A stretch of DNA of 60,846 nucleotides from CAZQHK01 sp964593455 (lineage in GTDB: Bacteria > Muiribacteriota > CAYSPT01), in assembly GCA_964593455.1 (NCBI GenBank), contig CAZQHK010000030.1, positions 1-60,846 of the forward strand, in the 5' to 3' direction. Each line of letters begins with the position of its first letter. Position 1 is the first letter of the stretch. The notes beneath the pieces were generated by a model that worked only from the letters and a program-made list of their open reading frames with translations, searched no databases and was not told the DNA's origin. Below, one piece after another: positions 44,654 through 51,758 of the stretch. The position numbers and the translations under genes were made by a program.

Positions 44654-44788
44654 TTACATTTCGAACTCGGGAATTCCTTTATAAAAAATAACAAAGGCGC
44701 ACTCATTACACTTGAGGGCAGAATGTGTCATCCCCGAATCGGGGTATGTCTTCCGGGACATTTTCGCTCCACATATAGGACAATCCAT
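44654..44788 (-). CDS. Small zinc-ribbon protein (44 aa), overlooked gene
   Basis: ATG 44788, nine bases after AGGAGG. It encodes 44 residues with two Cys pairs, CPIC at residues 3-6 and CNEC at 27-30, the minimal zinc-ribbon spacing. The rest is MSRKTYPDSGMTHSALK and ends GIPEFEM. Its stop overlaps the AAGGAGG ribosome site of the next small ORF. I do not recognise a family; a small nucleic-acid or protein-binding zinc finger is the only inference. It lies between the NtrC-like gene and family B copy B4. Confidence 0.6.
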   Translation of the reverse strand: MDCPICGAKMSRKTYPDSGMTHSALKCNECAFVIFYKGIPEFEM

Positions 44789-44870
44789 GGAGTCATTCCT
44801 CCTTTCCCTCTATGGACAATAGCCTCCAATTCACTGATCGGTAACGGGAGTAAGATAATTTAGCTTTTTA

Positions 44871-45052
44871 AACCTGAATAATTCATGAACCTTCGTAACG
44901 AGGTGAAGAAAATGGACGCAGATACAAGGCACACGACTGAGGCACCCGCAGTCGTACCCTCTGTGGTACGTCGAGGACAGCCGAAGGAGAGTAACGCAGT
45001 AGCTGCGGTTATTTTCGAGCCGTAGCAGAATGGTTTGTGAATTATTCGGGTT
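44871..45052 (+). repeat. Family B long-hairpin element, copy B4
   Basis: 182 bp, same length as B3. Arms AACCTGAATAATTCAT (44871-44886) and GTGAATTATTCGGGTT (45037-45052) pair throughout if two G-T pairs are allowed; the outer AA/TT replaces GG/CC of B3. Apical stem CGTACC (44953-44958)/GGTACG (44965-44970), loop CTCTGT as in B3. It ends 20 bases before the maf start and could form a hairpin just ahead of its ribosome site. Confidence 0.85.
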
Positions 45053-45072
45053 ACGGATAGGGAAGAGACATT

Positions 45073-45684
45073 GTGATAAAACAAAAAAAACTGGTCCTGG
45101 CGTCGGGATCACCTCGCCGCCGTAACTTACTTGAACGGCTGGGTTTTCCATGTGATGTCATAACCAGTACAATCGATGAGGCAGCTCTTTTAAAAGGGGG
45201 CGGGAAACCGCCAACACTGGCCGAACGCTGCGCGCTGGCCAAGGCGAGGAATGTGGCCGCCGGTATAGGTAGAAAAGCTGTTGTGCTGGGAGCAGACACG
45301 ATAGTGGCCATGAATGAAGTTGTCTTTGGAAAACCGGATAACCGCGCTGAAGCCAGGCAGATGCTTGCCACTCTCTCTGGAAAATGGCACACGGTTGTCA
45401 CCGGGTTGGCGGTTATCGTTGTCGAGGAAAATAAAGAATATATCGACCATGAAATTACACGGGTTCGTATGGGACCCCTTGACGAAGCACTGATCACCGC
45501 GTATCTCAGCACCGGAGAACCGATGGATAAAGCCGGCGCCTATGGTATTCAGGGGTATGGTGGCGTGCTGGTGGAAAAAATCGAAGGTTGTTTTTTTAAT
45601 GTTATGGGCCTGCCTCTTTTCAAACTGGAACGCATGTTTGAGAAATGCGGGTTTTCACTGATCCCGAATAATTCATCACTATAA
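45073..45684 (+). CDS. maf: Maf-like nucleoside triphosphate pyrophosphatase
   Basis: Hydrolyses non-canonical or selected nucleoside triphosphates to the monophosphate and PPi. LVLASGSPRRRNLLERLG, the STIDE motif, GADTIVA, FGKPDNRAEA and DKAGAYGIQGYGG are the Maf signatures. About 203 residues, normal length. The GTG start at 45073 has GGGAAGAG upstream, just after repeat B4. The last seven residues (IPNNSSL) and the stop lie inside the left arm of repeat B5, so the native C-terminus may have been replaced when the repeat arrived; the fold itself looks complete. Usual house-cleaning or septum-related role. Confidence 0.92.
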   Translation: MIKQKKLVLASGSPRRRNLLERLGFPCDVITSTIDEAALLKGGGKPPTLAERCALAKARNVAAGIGRKAVVLGADTIVAMNEVVFGKPDNRAEARQMLATLSGKWHTVVTGLAVIVVEENKEYIDHEITRVRMGPLDEALITAYLSTGEPMDKAGAYGIQGYGGVLVEKIEGCFFNVMGLPLFKLERMFEKCGFSLIPNNSSL

Positions 45685-45753
45685 ACCGAGCGCAACGCAG
45701 TAGCTGTGGTCAGTTCCGAGCCGCAGCAGAATGTCTACTGCAGTTTCCGGGTT
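45663..45753 (+). repeat. Family B deletion derivative, copy B5
   Basis: 91-bp remnant. The left arm CCCGAATAATTCAT (45663-45676) is followed almost at once by the right-half core: GAGCGCAACGCAGTAGCTG, CCGAGCCGCAGCAGAAT. The apical hairpin and left core are missing. The right end CCGGGTT remains. It encodes the last residues of Maf, showing that the element can lie in coding sequence. Confidence 0.7.
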
Positions 45754-45781
45754 AAGGGATCGTAAAAGAGATTGTGAAATC

Positions 45782-46153
45782 ATGTGGCTGCTGCTATTAC
45801 TGGTAGGACCTGTATTACTGCTCATCATACTTCGGTTAAAGGGACGCACCCGTTACACGCTGGTGGACGGGCGGGTCTTTATTGAAGGGAAACAGACGCA
45901 TCGGGGACTCGAAGTATTCATCGGCACCATGAAGACCGAAGGAGATATGTTCAGTGTTGACCCGATTATTGGCAGCAACGGGACTGTGCTGATTACCAGT
46001 ACCAGTTCGAGCGGTGATTTCAAGATCAGGGGAGTACCTCTCGGAAGTTATTGGCTGGTGGCCCGTAACCCGGGATACCGGACATTTATGAAGCCTATTA
46101 TTGTGGATCTGTGGCCTCGTTGTCCGGTGGGTGATCTGATTATGAGGCGGTAA
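45782..46153 (+). CDS. Single-pass membrane protein with carboxypeptidase-regulatory-like domain
   Basis: 123 residues from ATG 45782. One N-terminal helix (WLLLLLVGPVLLLIILRL), then a ~95-residue beta-rich domain: TLVDGRVFIEGKQTHRGLEVFI, TSTSSSGDFKIRGVPLGSYWLVARNPGYRTF. GDFKIRGVPLGSYWLVARNPGY is the late strand-turn-strand of carboxypeptidase-regulatory-like or PEGA-type domains, which often bind the cell wall or partner proteins. The upstream ORF extension to 45731 crosses repeat B5 and is rejected. Its neighbour at 46185 starts 31 bp later, possibly same transcript. Function unknown. Confidence 0.65.
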   Translation: MWLLLLLVGPVLLLIILRLKGRTRYTLVDGRVFIEGKQTHRGLEVFIGTMKTEGDMFSVDPIIGSNGTVLITSTSSSGDFKIRGVPLGSYWLVARNPGYRTFMKPIIVDLWPRCPVGDLIMRR

Positions 46154-46184
46154 GACAATGGGAAAAAAGCGAGGAGGAGTTATC

Positions 46185-46556
46185 ATGGCGGACCAGGAGC
46201 ATGTGGGGAACGGGCAGACTGGAGATAAATTTTTTGTATGGATTATCGGCGCGGCGTTGGCGGTGGCCGCGGTCGACATGCTGATGACACTGACGCAACA
46301 CCAGACCACGAATTTGTTGACGGTGTTGGTTTTTCTGGTGATTGCAGCTCTGAGAGTTTTTGCGGACTCGTTCATTGTCGCCGGCCAACAGTGGTTTCTT
46401 TTTTTTGTTTTGTACACGGTGGTTGCGCTCGGGCTGGGGTATTTCTGGAAACAGAAAGAGAATTGGGTCAAGCTCATGGCTTTGATTATCGCCGGTCTGC
46501 TGCTCATTCCGGTCTTTCCGGTAGGTTGGGTTACCTTCCTGGCCTGGAAGTTGTGA
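46185..46556 (+). CDS. Small polytopic membrane protein, function unknown
   Basis: 123 residues from ATG 46185, six bases after AGGAGG. Four likely helices: FFVWIIGAALAVAAVDMLM, LLTVLVFLVIAALRVFAD, WFLFFVLYTVVALGLGYFW and LMALIIAGLLLIPVFPVGW. No charged or catalytic motif in the helices that I recognise. The earlier ATG 46158 has no good ribosome site. It follows the carboxypeptidase-regulatory-like protein and may form a membrane pair with it. Confidence 0.7.
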   Translation: MADQEHVGNGQTGDKFFVWIIGAALAVAAVDMLMTLTQHQTTNLLTVLVFLVIAALRVFADSFIVAGQQWFLFFVLYTVVALGLGYFWKQKENWVKLMALIIAGLLLIPVFPVGWVTFLAWKL

Positions 46557-46658
46557 CGGCGCTAAAGCTGGGGTATCTAATAGAGTTATAAGTACACAGT
46601 AAAGTTTAGGACTTGTGAAGCAGGGGGTGCGGAGGGTATACTTTGCAGCTAGATTGGT

Positions 46659-46934
46659 GTGATCAGTTTGGTGTCTGAGCTGGAAGAACTTCGCCGGAAG
46701 ATTGATCAACTGGATTACGATCTTCTCAAACTTCTTGTGAATCGGTTGTCCCTGGTCAAAGAGATTGGTAACTTGAAGCATCGGGAAGGGTTGAGTGTCT
46801 ACCAACCGGAACGGATAAAAGAAGTTATTTCCACCCGCTGCCAATGGGCGAAAGAAGACGGAATAAGCTCCGACTTTGTACGTGAGTTGTTCGAGTTACT
46901 GATTAGTTTCTCTATGGAAGAAGAGAAGTGGTAG
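46659..46934 (+). CDS. aroQ: Chorismate mutase (AroQ type)
   Basis: Converts chorismate to prephenate. 91 residues, the normal length of a stand-alone AroQ helical domain: ELRRKIDQLDYDLLKLL, NRLSLVKEIGNLKHREG (with active-site Lys), YQPERIKEVI. The first conserved Arg is in LRRKID. Start GTG 46659 or GTG 46671 (MSELEELR), with no strong ribosome site for either. It is convergent with pabA, 13 bp apart, so chorismate-using enzymes face each other. It could feed Phe/Tyr synthesis while pabAB draws chorismate to folate; regulation is not visible. Confidence 0.88.
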   Translation: MISLVSELEELRRKIDQLDYDLLKLLVNRLSLVKEIGNLKHREGLSVYQPERIKEVISTRCQWAKEDGISSDFVRELFELLISFSMEEEKW

Positions 46935-46947
46935 CCTGTCTTACTGT

Positions 46948-47526
46948 CTATAGTTTTATGAAGTTGGAAAGTATCTTGTAACCTTCCGGAGTCAGATATG
47001 ATTCGGGATGGCACTGAATTCCCTCCACTTTGTTGTGTTTGTGCCTGAATCCCATAACCACCCCGTCCGACGTCCAGGCAGAAACCTGGAGTTCGGCAGG
47101 AATTGAATCACGTTCGACGACCAGGGAATGATATCTCGTGGCTTGAAATGGATTTTTAATGTTCTCGAAGATCGTCCGGTTATCATGATAGATCAAGGAA
47201 GTTTTTCCATGCATGGGTTTTCTGGCCTGCACAACTTTTCCGCCGTACACCTGCCCGATACACTGGTGTCCCAGGCATATACCGAGAATAGGTATCCGGT
47301 GGCCGAAACGGAGGACGGCCTCATTGGAGATACCGGCCTCGCTGGGAGTGCAGGGACCGGGAGAAATGATGATCTTCTTCGGATCTATTGCTTCTATCTC
47401 GTCCAGGGAGATGGCGTCGTTTCTATAAACGATTGAATCTATTCCGATTTCACCCAGACGTTGGCGTATATTGTAGGTAAACGAATCATAATTGTCGATC
47501 AGAAGAACGTCTGGCCGTTTGCTCAT
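46948..47526 (-). CDS. pabA: Aminodeoxychorismate/anthranilate synthase glutamine amidotransferase subunit
   Basis: 192-residue class I GATase. Residues of the Cys-His-Glu triad: GICLGHQCIGQVYGG (nucleophile Cys), and QCHPESYLTPEG (His, Glu). N-terminus LLIDNYDSFTYNI is typical of TrpG/PabA. It supplies ammonia to component I, whose gene overlaps at 47523-47526 (ATGA). PabA and TrpG cannot be told apart from sequence; the partner looks PabB-like, and no trp genes are near, so p-aminobenzoate for folate is the preferred role. Confidence 0.92.
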   Translation of the reverse strand: MSKRPDVLLIDNYDSFTYNIRQRLGEIGIDSIVYRNDAISLDEIEAIDPKKIIISPGPCTPSEAGISNEAVLRFGHRIPILGICLGHQCIGQVYGGKVVQARKPMHGKTSLIYHDNRTIFENIKNPFQATRYHSLVVERDSIPAELQVSAWTSDGVVMGFRHKHNKVEGIQCHPESYLTPEGYKILSNFIKL

Positions 47527-48974
47527 GGAAGAGGTTCCTTATCCAGGGCCTCAATCAGGGCTCGGGCCTTATCAAGTGTTTCTTGGAATTCATCTTCAGG
47601 TTTCGAATCGGCGATGATTCCTCCGCCGGCCTGGAAATATGTCCGGTTGCTTTTCACCAACATGGTCCTGATGACGATATTGGTATCCATATCGCCGGTA
47701 AAGGCCAGGTAACCGATACTGCCGGTATACACGCTGCGCCTGGTTGGTTCAAGTTCTTCGATTATCTCCATGGCTCGGACCTTGGGTGCTCCGGTAATAG
47801 AACCACCCGGAAAACAAGCTCGGAGAAGGTCTATCCTGTCTTTGCCGGATTCCAGTTGGCCGACCACCGTGGCCACCAGGTGAAAAACAGTGGCATACTC
47901 TTCCAACAACTGCGGTTCCGGTACTCGAACCGTTCCATATCGGCACACGCGGCCGATATCGTTTCGTTCCAGGTCGACGATCATCGCTAATTCCGCTCGA
48001 TCTTTCGCGCTGTTCAAAAGCTCGTCTCTCAGCCGTCGGTCCTCGGCCGGTGTGGTTCCCCTCGGCCGAGTTCCTTTTATCGGCCGGGTTTCGAGCCAGT
48101 CCCCCGCCAGTTTGAGAAACCGTTCCGGCGATGATGAGATCACTTTGACCTCATCAAAGTTTAAATACGCGGCAAACGGCGCAGGGTTCTTTCTTCTCAG
48201 CTTCAGGTAAAGATCATACGGCGGCGTGTTCAGTGTCGTTTCCAGCCGCTGGGAAATATTGGCCTGAAAGATGTCGCCGGCATAGATATATTCGATGGTT
48301 TTCTGAATAACTTCTAGATATTCTTCATGCTCGAAATTCGAGGTAATGGCCGAGGCCGGAGATTCTTCGGGCGGCGACGGTTTGTCCGTGGCGCCTGATC
48401 CGGATTTGTTTAGTGGCCGGACCAGCGTTTCTTCCAAACGTTCCAATCGTTCGTGTGCTCTTGTCAGCCGGTGCTTAGGATCTGTTTCAGGAAAACCCGA
48501 GGAAATAAGATAATTCTTGCCGGTGGTATGGTCTCGAGCTAAAACCAGGTCATTAAGGGCGAAATAGAGCTCGGGCAGCTGCAGGTCGTCGGTCGCCCAG
48601 GATGGCAGCTGTTCGATGTGGCGTCCGAGATCATAGGCCAGGTAGCCGATGGCCCCGCCGGTAAAAGGAACAATCTCCCGCTGGGGTTTCAGTTTGAACG
48701 GAGCCATTACCTGCCGTAGTATCTCAAACGGATCACCAGCCAGTTGCTTGATTGTATCTTCTTCAGGAGAGATAAGCCAGCCCTTGGTTCCCCGTGTCTT
48801 GAGAACCTGGAAAGGCCAGATTCCGATGAAAGAGAATTGTCCCAGCCGTTGATGATCGAGCCCGCTGTCAAGCAAGGTGGCATTGGCAGACGTTGAAAAA
48901 TGCCGGAACAGTTCGGGAAAACTTTCCGACAGCTCTATTTCTTTGATGATTGGTTCCACTGTAGTGACATTCAT
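47523..48974 (-). CDS. pabB: Aminodeoxychorismate synthase component I
   Basis: ~483 residues of the chorismate-binding fold. NATLLDSGLDHQRLGQFSFIG near the N-terminus and VPFTGGAIGYLAYDLGRHIEQLP match PabB rather than TrpE. The chorismate-binding core has YIYAGDIFQANISQR, SSSPERFL, RPIKGTRPRG, DRAELAMIVDLERNDIG and CFPGGSITGAPKVRAMEII. Acts with the PabA subunit downstream (overlapping start) to make 4-amino-4-deoxychorismate. ATG 48974 is chosen over an ORF start at 49013, because the first 13 codons are unrelated to the family. TrpE function is the main alternative. Confidence 0.9.
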   Translation of the reverse strand: MNVTTVEPIIKEIELSESFPELFRHFSTSANATLLDSGLDHQRLGQFSFIGIWPFQVLKTRGTKGWLISPEEDTIKQLAGDPFEILRQVMAPFKLKPQREIVPFTGGAIGYLAYDLGRHIEQLPSWATDDLQLPELYFALNDLVLARDHTTGKNYLISSGFPETDPKHRLTRAHERLERLEETLVRPLNKSGSGATDKPSPPEESPASAITSNFEHEEYLEVIQKTIEYIYAGDIFQANISQRLETTLNTPPYDLYLKLRRKNPAPFAAYLNFDEVKVISSSPERFLKLAGDWLETRPIKGTRPRGTTPAEDRRLRDELLNSAKDRAELAMIVDLERNDIGRVCRYGTVRVPEPQLLEEYATVFHLVATVVGQLESGKDRIDLLRACFPGGSITGAPKVRAMEIIEELEPTRRSVYTGSIGYLAFTGDMDTNIVIRTMLVKSNRTYFQAGGGIIADSKPEDEFQETLDKARALIEALDKEPLP

Positions 48975-49034
48975 ACCGGTCTCATTGAAGCACACAGAGC
49001 GAGAGCATGTCAACTTGCCAGAACCTCCTGACGG

Positions 49035-49064
49035 TTGACGTAAAAGGTATTTTCAGGGTACGAT
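49035..49064 (+). promoter_or_regulatory. Putative sigma70-type promoter for the secretin-N-like gene
   Basis: TTGACG (49035-49040), 18 bases, TACGAT (49059-49064), then AAAGGAGG at 49071-49078 and ATG 49090. It may drive the following same-strand genes to 53612. Confidence 0.5.
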
Positions 49065-49089
49065 TCATAAAAAGGAGGCTGCCTGGAAT

Positions 49090-49884
49090 ATGAATGCGAG
49101 TCGTTTATGCGCAGGTCTGCTCCTGGTGTTGATGATGTGTGTTTTCCCCCCGGTATTTGAAGGATCCCCGCTAGGCGATAACAGTGAATCTTTTTTAGTT
49201 GCCGACTTGCTTCTTGAAACTCTTACCGGAACTGATGTGAATGTGGTGGTTGCCTACCAAGATGGGGGAGGAACTGTTCCTTCGTATTGTGCCGTCCTGG
49301 CCGCCCAGCGGGACACGCGTGAAGCCATCCGCTCGATCGCGCTGGCCGGGGGGCTCACCCCGGTTGAAAAGGGATCGATTACGGTTATCGCCGGCAGCAA
49401 GGCAATAACCAACCTTCAAGAGCCTCTTTGGGAAATCGAGTTTCGTTACGAGAAGGTCGATTTACTGGGGATTATCCGGACTTTGACGGACTCGTTCGGC
49501 CGGATGGGAATGAATTTTAACGCTTCGCTGCGAGATGATGTCGTGGTGTTTTCGGTCGGTACGAGTGGTCAGAAATATCTCGAACGCTACCTGGAATTGA
49601 TAGAGCAGGAAGAGGCTATTGACGAGGCGGCGGTGCAGGTATTTCCGAAGGACAACGAATATGTTTCCATAAAATCCGTCCGGGCGGACCTGGCCGACAC
49701 GGTCAGGCTGCTACTGCGCCATGCCGGGATCAATTTCGTGAGCACGGTACCCTTGAAGGGGGAAGTTATCGTCAATCTCAAGAACGTACATCGTATGCGT
49801 GCGCTTACATTCATTCTGCGGGTGTTTGGACTGGATTTCAAGCGGATACCGAACGGTATTCTGGTTGAGCCTCTTCCACATTAG
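49090..49884 (+). CDS. Exported protein with secretin N0/STN-like C-terminal domain
   Basis: 264 residues. Signal peptide LLLVLMMCVFPPVFEG; the mature part has mixed alpha/beta. The last ~75 residues (YVSIKSVRADLADTVRLLLR, then VNLKNVHRMRALTFILRVFGLDFKRIPNGILVEPL) fit the STN/N0 fold found at the start of secretins and TonB-dependent receptors. A similar fold may precede it (DTREAIRSIALAGGLTPVEKG). No pore-forming secretin domain follows, so it is not a complete secretin. It may be an accessory or pilotin-like protein of a pilus or secretion system, in line with the pilin-like genes at 54.5 kb. Confidence in the fold is moderate. Confidence 0.65.
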   Translation: MNASRLCAGLLLVLMMCVFPPVFEGSPLGDNSESFLVADLLLETLTGTDVNVVVAYQDGGGTVPSYCAVLAAQRDTREAIRSIALAGGLTPVEKGSITVIAGSKAITNLQEPLWEIEFRYEKVDLLGIIRTLTDSFGRMGMNFNASLRDDVVVFSVGTSGQKYLERYLELIEQEEAIDEAAVQVFPKDNEYVSIKSVRADLADTVRLLLRHAGINFVSTVPLKGEVIVNLKNVHRMRALTFILRVFGLDFKRIPNGILVEPLPH

Positions 49885-49914
49885 TCAAATACGAAAGGGC
49901 TCAATGATAGGGGA

Positions 49915-50910
49915 ATGAAAGAAGAACGCGTCCCATTAAAAAAAAATGTCGTTCGACCGCTCCGGCCGTTCCTGTCTTACCTGGCTCTAGGTGTTAAAGG
50001 GTTCTGCATCGGGTCGGCGGACGTCGTGCCGGGTGTTTCGGGCGGTACCATGGCCTTCATTCTTGGTATCTACGAGGAACTGATCAGGTCCATACGGTCT
50101 TTTGACCTGGAATTTCTCCGGCTGCTCTTTTCTGGCAAGGTGAAACAGGCTGTTGATCATGTGGCTTGGCGGTTTCTTGCCTCCATGGGACTGGGAGTTC
50201 TCACTGCAATTTTTTCCCTGTCCAGGCTTTTGAGCTGGCTTCTTCATAATCAGCCTGTCCTGATATGGTCGTTTTTCTTCGGTCTCATCCTGGGCTCCGT
50301 ATTCATGGTGGGCCGGCATCTCGGCACCTGGCGGATGTCTATCGGTCTGGTGATATTCCTGGGGGCCGCTATAGCTTTTTTTCTCGTGGGTATGGTGCCC
50401 GTGTCCACACCGGAGACTCCCTGGTTCTTGTTCTTGTGCGGTGTCGTGGCCATTTGTGCCATGATTCTGCCTGGTATTTCAGGCGCCTTTATTCTGGTTC
50501 TCCTGGGAAAATACCATTATGTCCTTGACGCCGTGAACAACCGGAATATCTGGGTTCTTTTCCTGGTGGCGGCTGGTGCCGGTCTCGGACTGATCACGTT
50601 TGCCCGGTTTCTGGACTGGCTTTTTAAAAAACATCATGATAAAACCATAGCGGTCCTGACCGGCCTGATGATTGGATCCCTGAGAAAAGTGTGGCCCTGG
50701 AAGGAGACGCTTCAAAGTCTCGGTAACGGCCATGGTGGTTTAATCCCGATTAAACAGGCCAATATACTGCCGCCTCACATGAACATCGAAGTTATCGTGG
50801 CCCTCTGCCTGATGGCTGCGGGTCTTATAACGGTTATTATTCTCGAAAAAAGTCAAACAGCTGAAGACGATCTGTTGCCGGCCGGTCCCGAAGGAGAGAC
50901 CGAAGCGTGA
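49915..50910 (+). CDS. DUF368 polyprenyl-phosphate translocase-like membrane protein
   Basis: 331 residues, about eight helices. The hallmark is GSADVVPGVSGGTMAFILGIYEELI at residues ~33-60, and a second internal copy of the motif, MILPGISGAFILVLLGKYHYVL, follows mid-protein. DUF368 members (PopT) recycle undecaprenyl phosphate across the inner membrane. The stop overlaps the next start (ATGA), so it is coupled to the YdjC-like deacetylase, suggesting that the two act on one lipid-linked sugar. The start is ATG 49915 after GGGG; a later start is unlikely, since the first hydrophobic helix is near residue 30. Confidence 0.88.
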   Translation: MKEERVPLKKNVVRPLRPFLSYLALGVKGFCIGSADVVPGVSGGTMAFILGIYEELIRSIRSFDLEFLRLLFSGKVKQAVDHVAWRFLASMGLGVLTAIFSLSRLLSWLLHNQPVLIWSFFFGLILGSVFMVGRHLGTWRMSIGLVIFLGAAIAFFLVGMVPVSTPETPWFLFLCGVVAICAMILPGISGAFILVLLGKYHYVLDAVNNRNIWVLFLVAAGAGLGLITFARFLDWLFKKHHDKTIAVLTGLMIGSLRKVWPWKETLQSLGNGHGGLIPIKQANILPPHMNIEVIVALCLMAAGLITVIILEKSQTAEDDLLPAGPEGETEA

Positions 50911-51752
50911 AATACCTGGTGATCAACGCCGATGATGTCTTGCTTTCACCCGGAGTAACCCGTGGTGTTTTGAGAGCGCATCGTGAAGGCGTCGTCACCA
51001 GCGCCAGCGTTTTTACCAATTTCGACCAGGACCTCGACGAGGTTAAAAAACTCAAATCGGCAACTGATCTCGGTCTGGGAATTCATCTCAATTGTGTTTC
51101 TGGTTGTCCCGTCAGCCGGCCTGACGACGTACCTAGTTTGGTTACCTCGAAAGGCTCATTCTATCGTCCCGGGGTTTTTGTCTTACGCTCATTGGCGGGG
51201 TTGGTCCGTTACAGCGAACTGAAGCGTGAGTTTTCAGCGCAGGTAAGCCGTTTTTTCGGTTGGGGACTGACACCGACCCATCTTGATGTTCATCACCATA
51301 TGCAGGTGCTGCCTTCAGTGATCCGGGTCCTCGAGGATATTGCTATCAAGTTTCATATCCCCTGGATCAGGCTGCCCTCGGTAGCGGTCACCGGATCTAT
51401 GAGTATAACCGGACTTCTAAGGTCGCGGGACCTGCCGGTATTTATTGCCGGCCGATTACTAGCCGACAGCGTGGGGCGCGTGAGGCGGCGTGGATTAAAC
51501 TGCGCCCATCGCCTGTATGGTGTGCTGGAAACAGGTTTACTCGACTTTTTTTTGCTCTACCGGATCATCGACACATTATCATCCGGGATCAGTGAAATTA
51601 TGTGTCATCCGGCGGAATGTGATAATCTATTAAAAGAACGGTCGTTGCTCGGGGAGAGCCGGGCCAGGGAGTTGCATGCGTTACTGAACCCGGGGCTCCA
51701 GCGGCTGATCAGGGACAGAGGCATCGAGCTGACTCACTATGGACGGTTGTGA
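50907..51752 (+). CDS. YdjC/HpnK/ChbG-family carbohydrate deacetylase
   Basis: 281 residues. The metal and catalytic residues typical of the family are present: VINADDVLLSPGVTRG (Asp pair), GLGIHLNCVSG (His), HLDVHHHMQVLP (His cluster) and IMCHPAECDN at the end. Members remove N-acetyl groups from sugars (ChbG on chito-oligosaccharides, HpnK on hopanoid glycolipids). The four-base overlap with DUF368 points to a lipid-linked or exported glycan as the substrate, although this is inference. A start at ATG or GTG upstream is not needed; GTG 50907 lies in the ATGA overlap. No signal peptide. Confidence 0.85.
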   Translation: MKYLVINADDVLLSPGVTRGVLRAHREGVVTSASVFTNFDQDLDEVKKLKSATDLGLGIHLNCVSGCPVSRPDDVPSLVTSKGSFYRPGVFVLRSLAGLVRYSELKREFSAQVSRFFGWGLTPTHLDVHHHMQVLPSVIRVLEDIAIKFHIPWIRLPSVAVTGSMSITGLLRSRDLPVFIAGRLLADSVGRVRRRGLNCAHRLYGVLETGLLDFFLLYRIIDTLSSGISEIMCHPAECDNLLKERSLLGESRARELHALLNPGLQRLIRDRGIELTHYGRL

Positions 51753-51758
51753 ACAGGG

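Noticed and set aside
44506..44788. Toxin-antitoxin pair
   Set aside because: Two small coupled ORFs suggest it, but neither sequence resembles a known toxin or antitoxin fold; kept only as candidate small genes.
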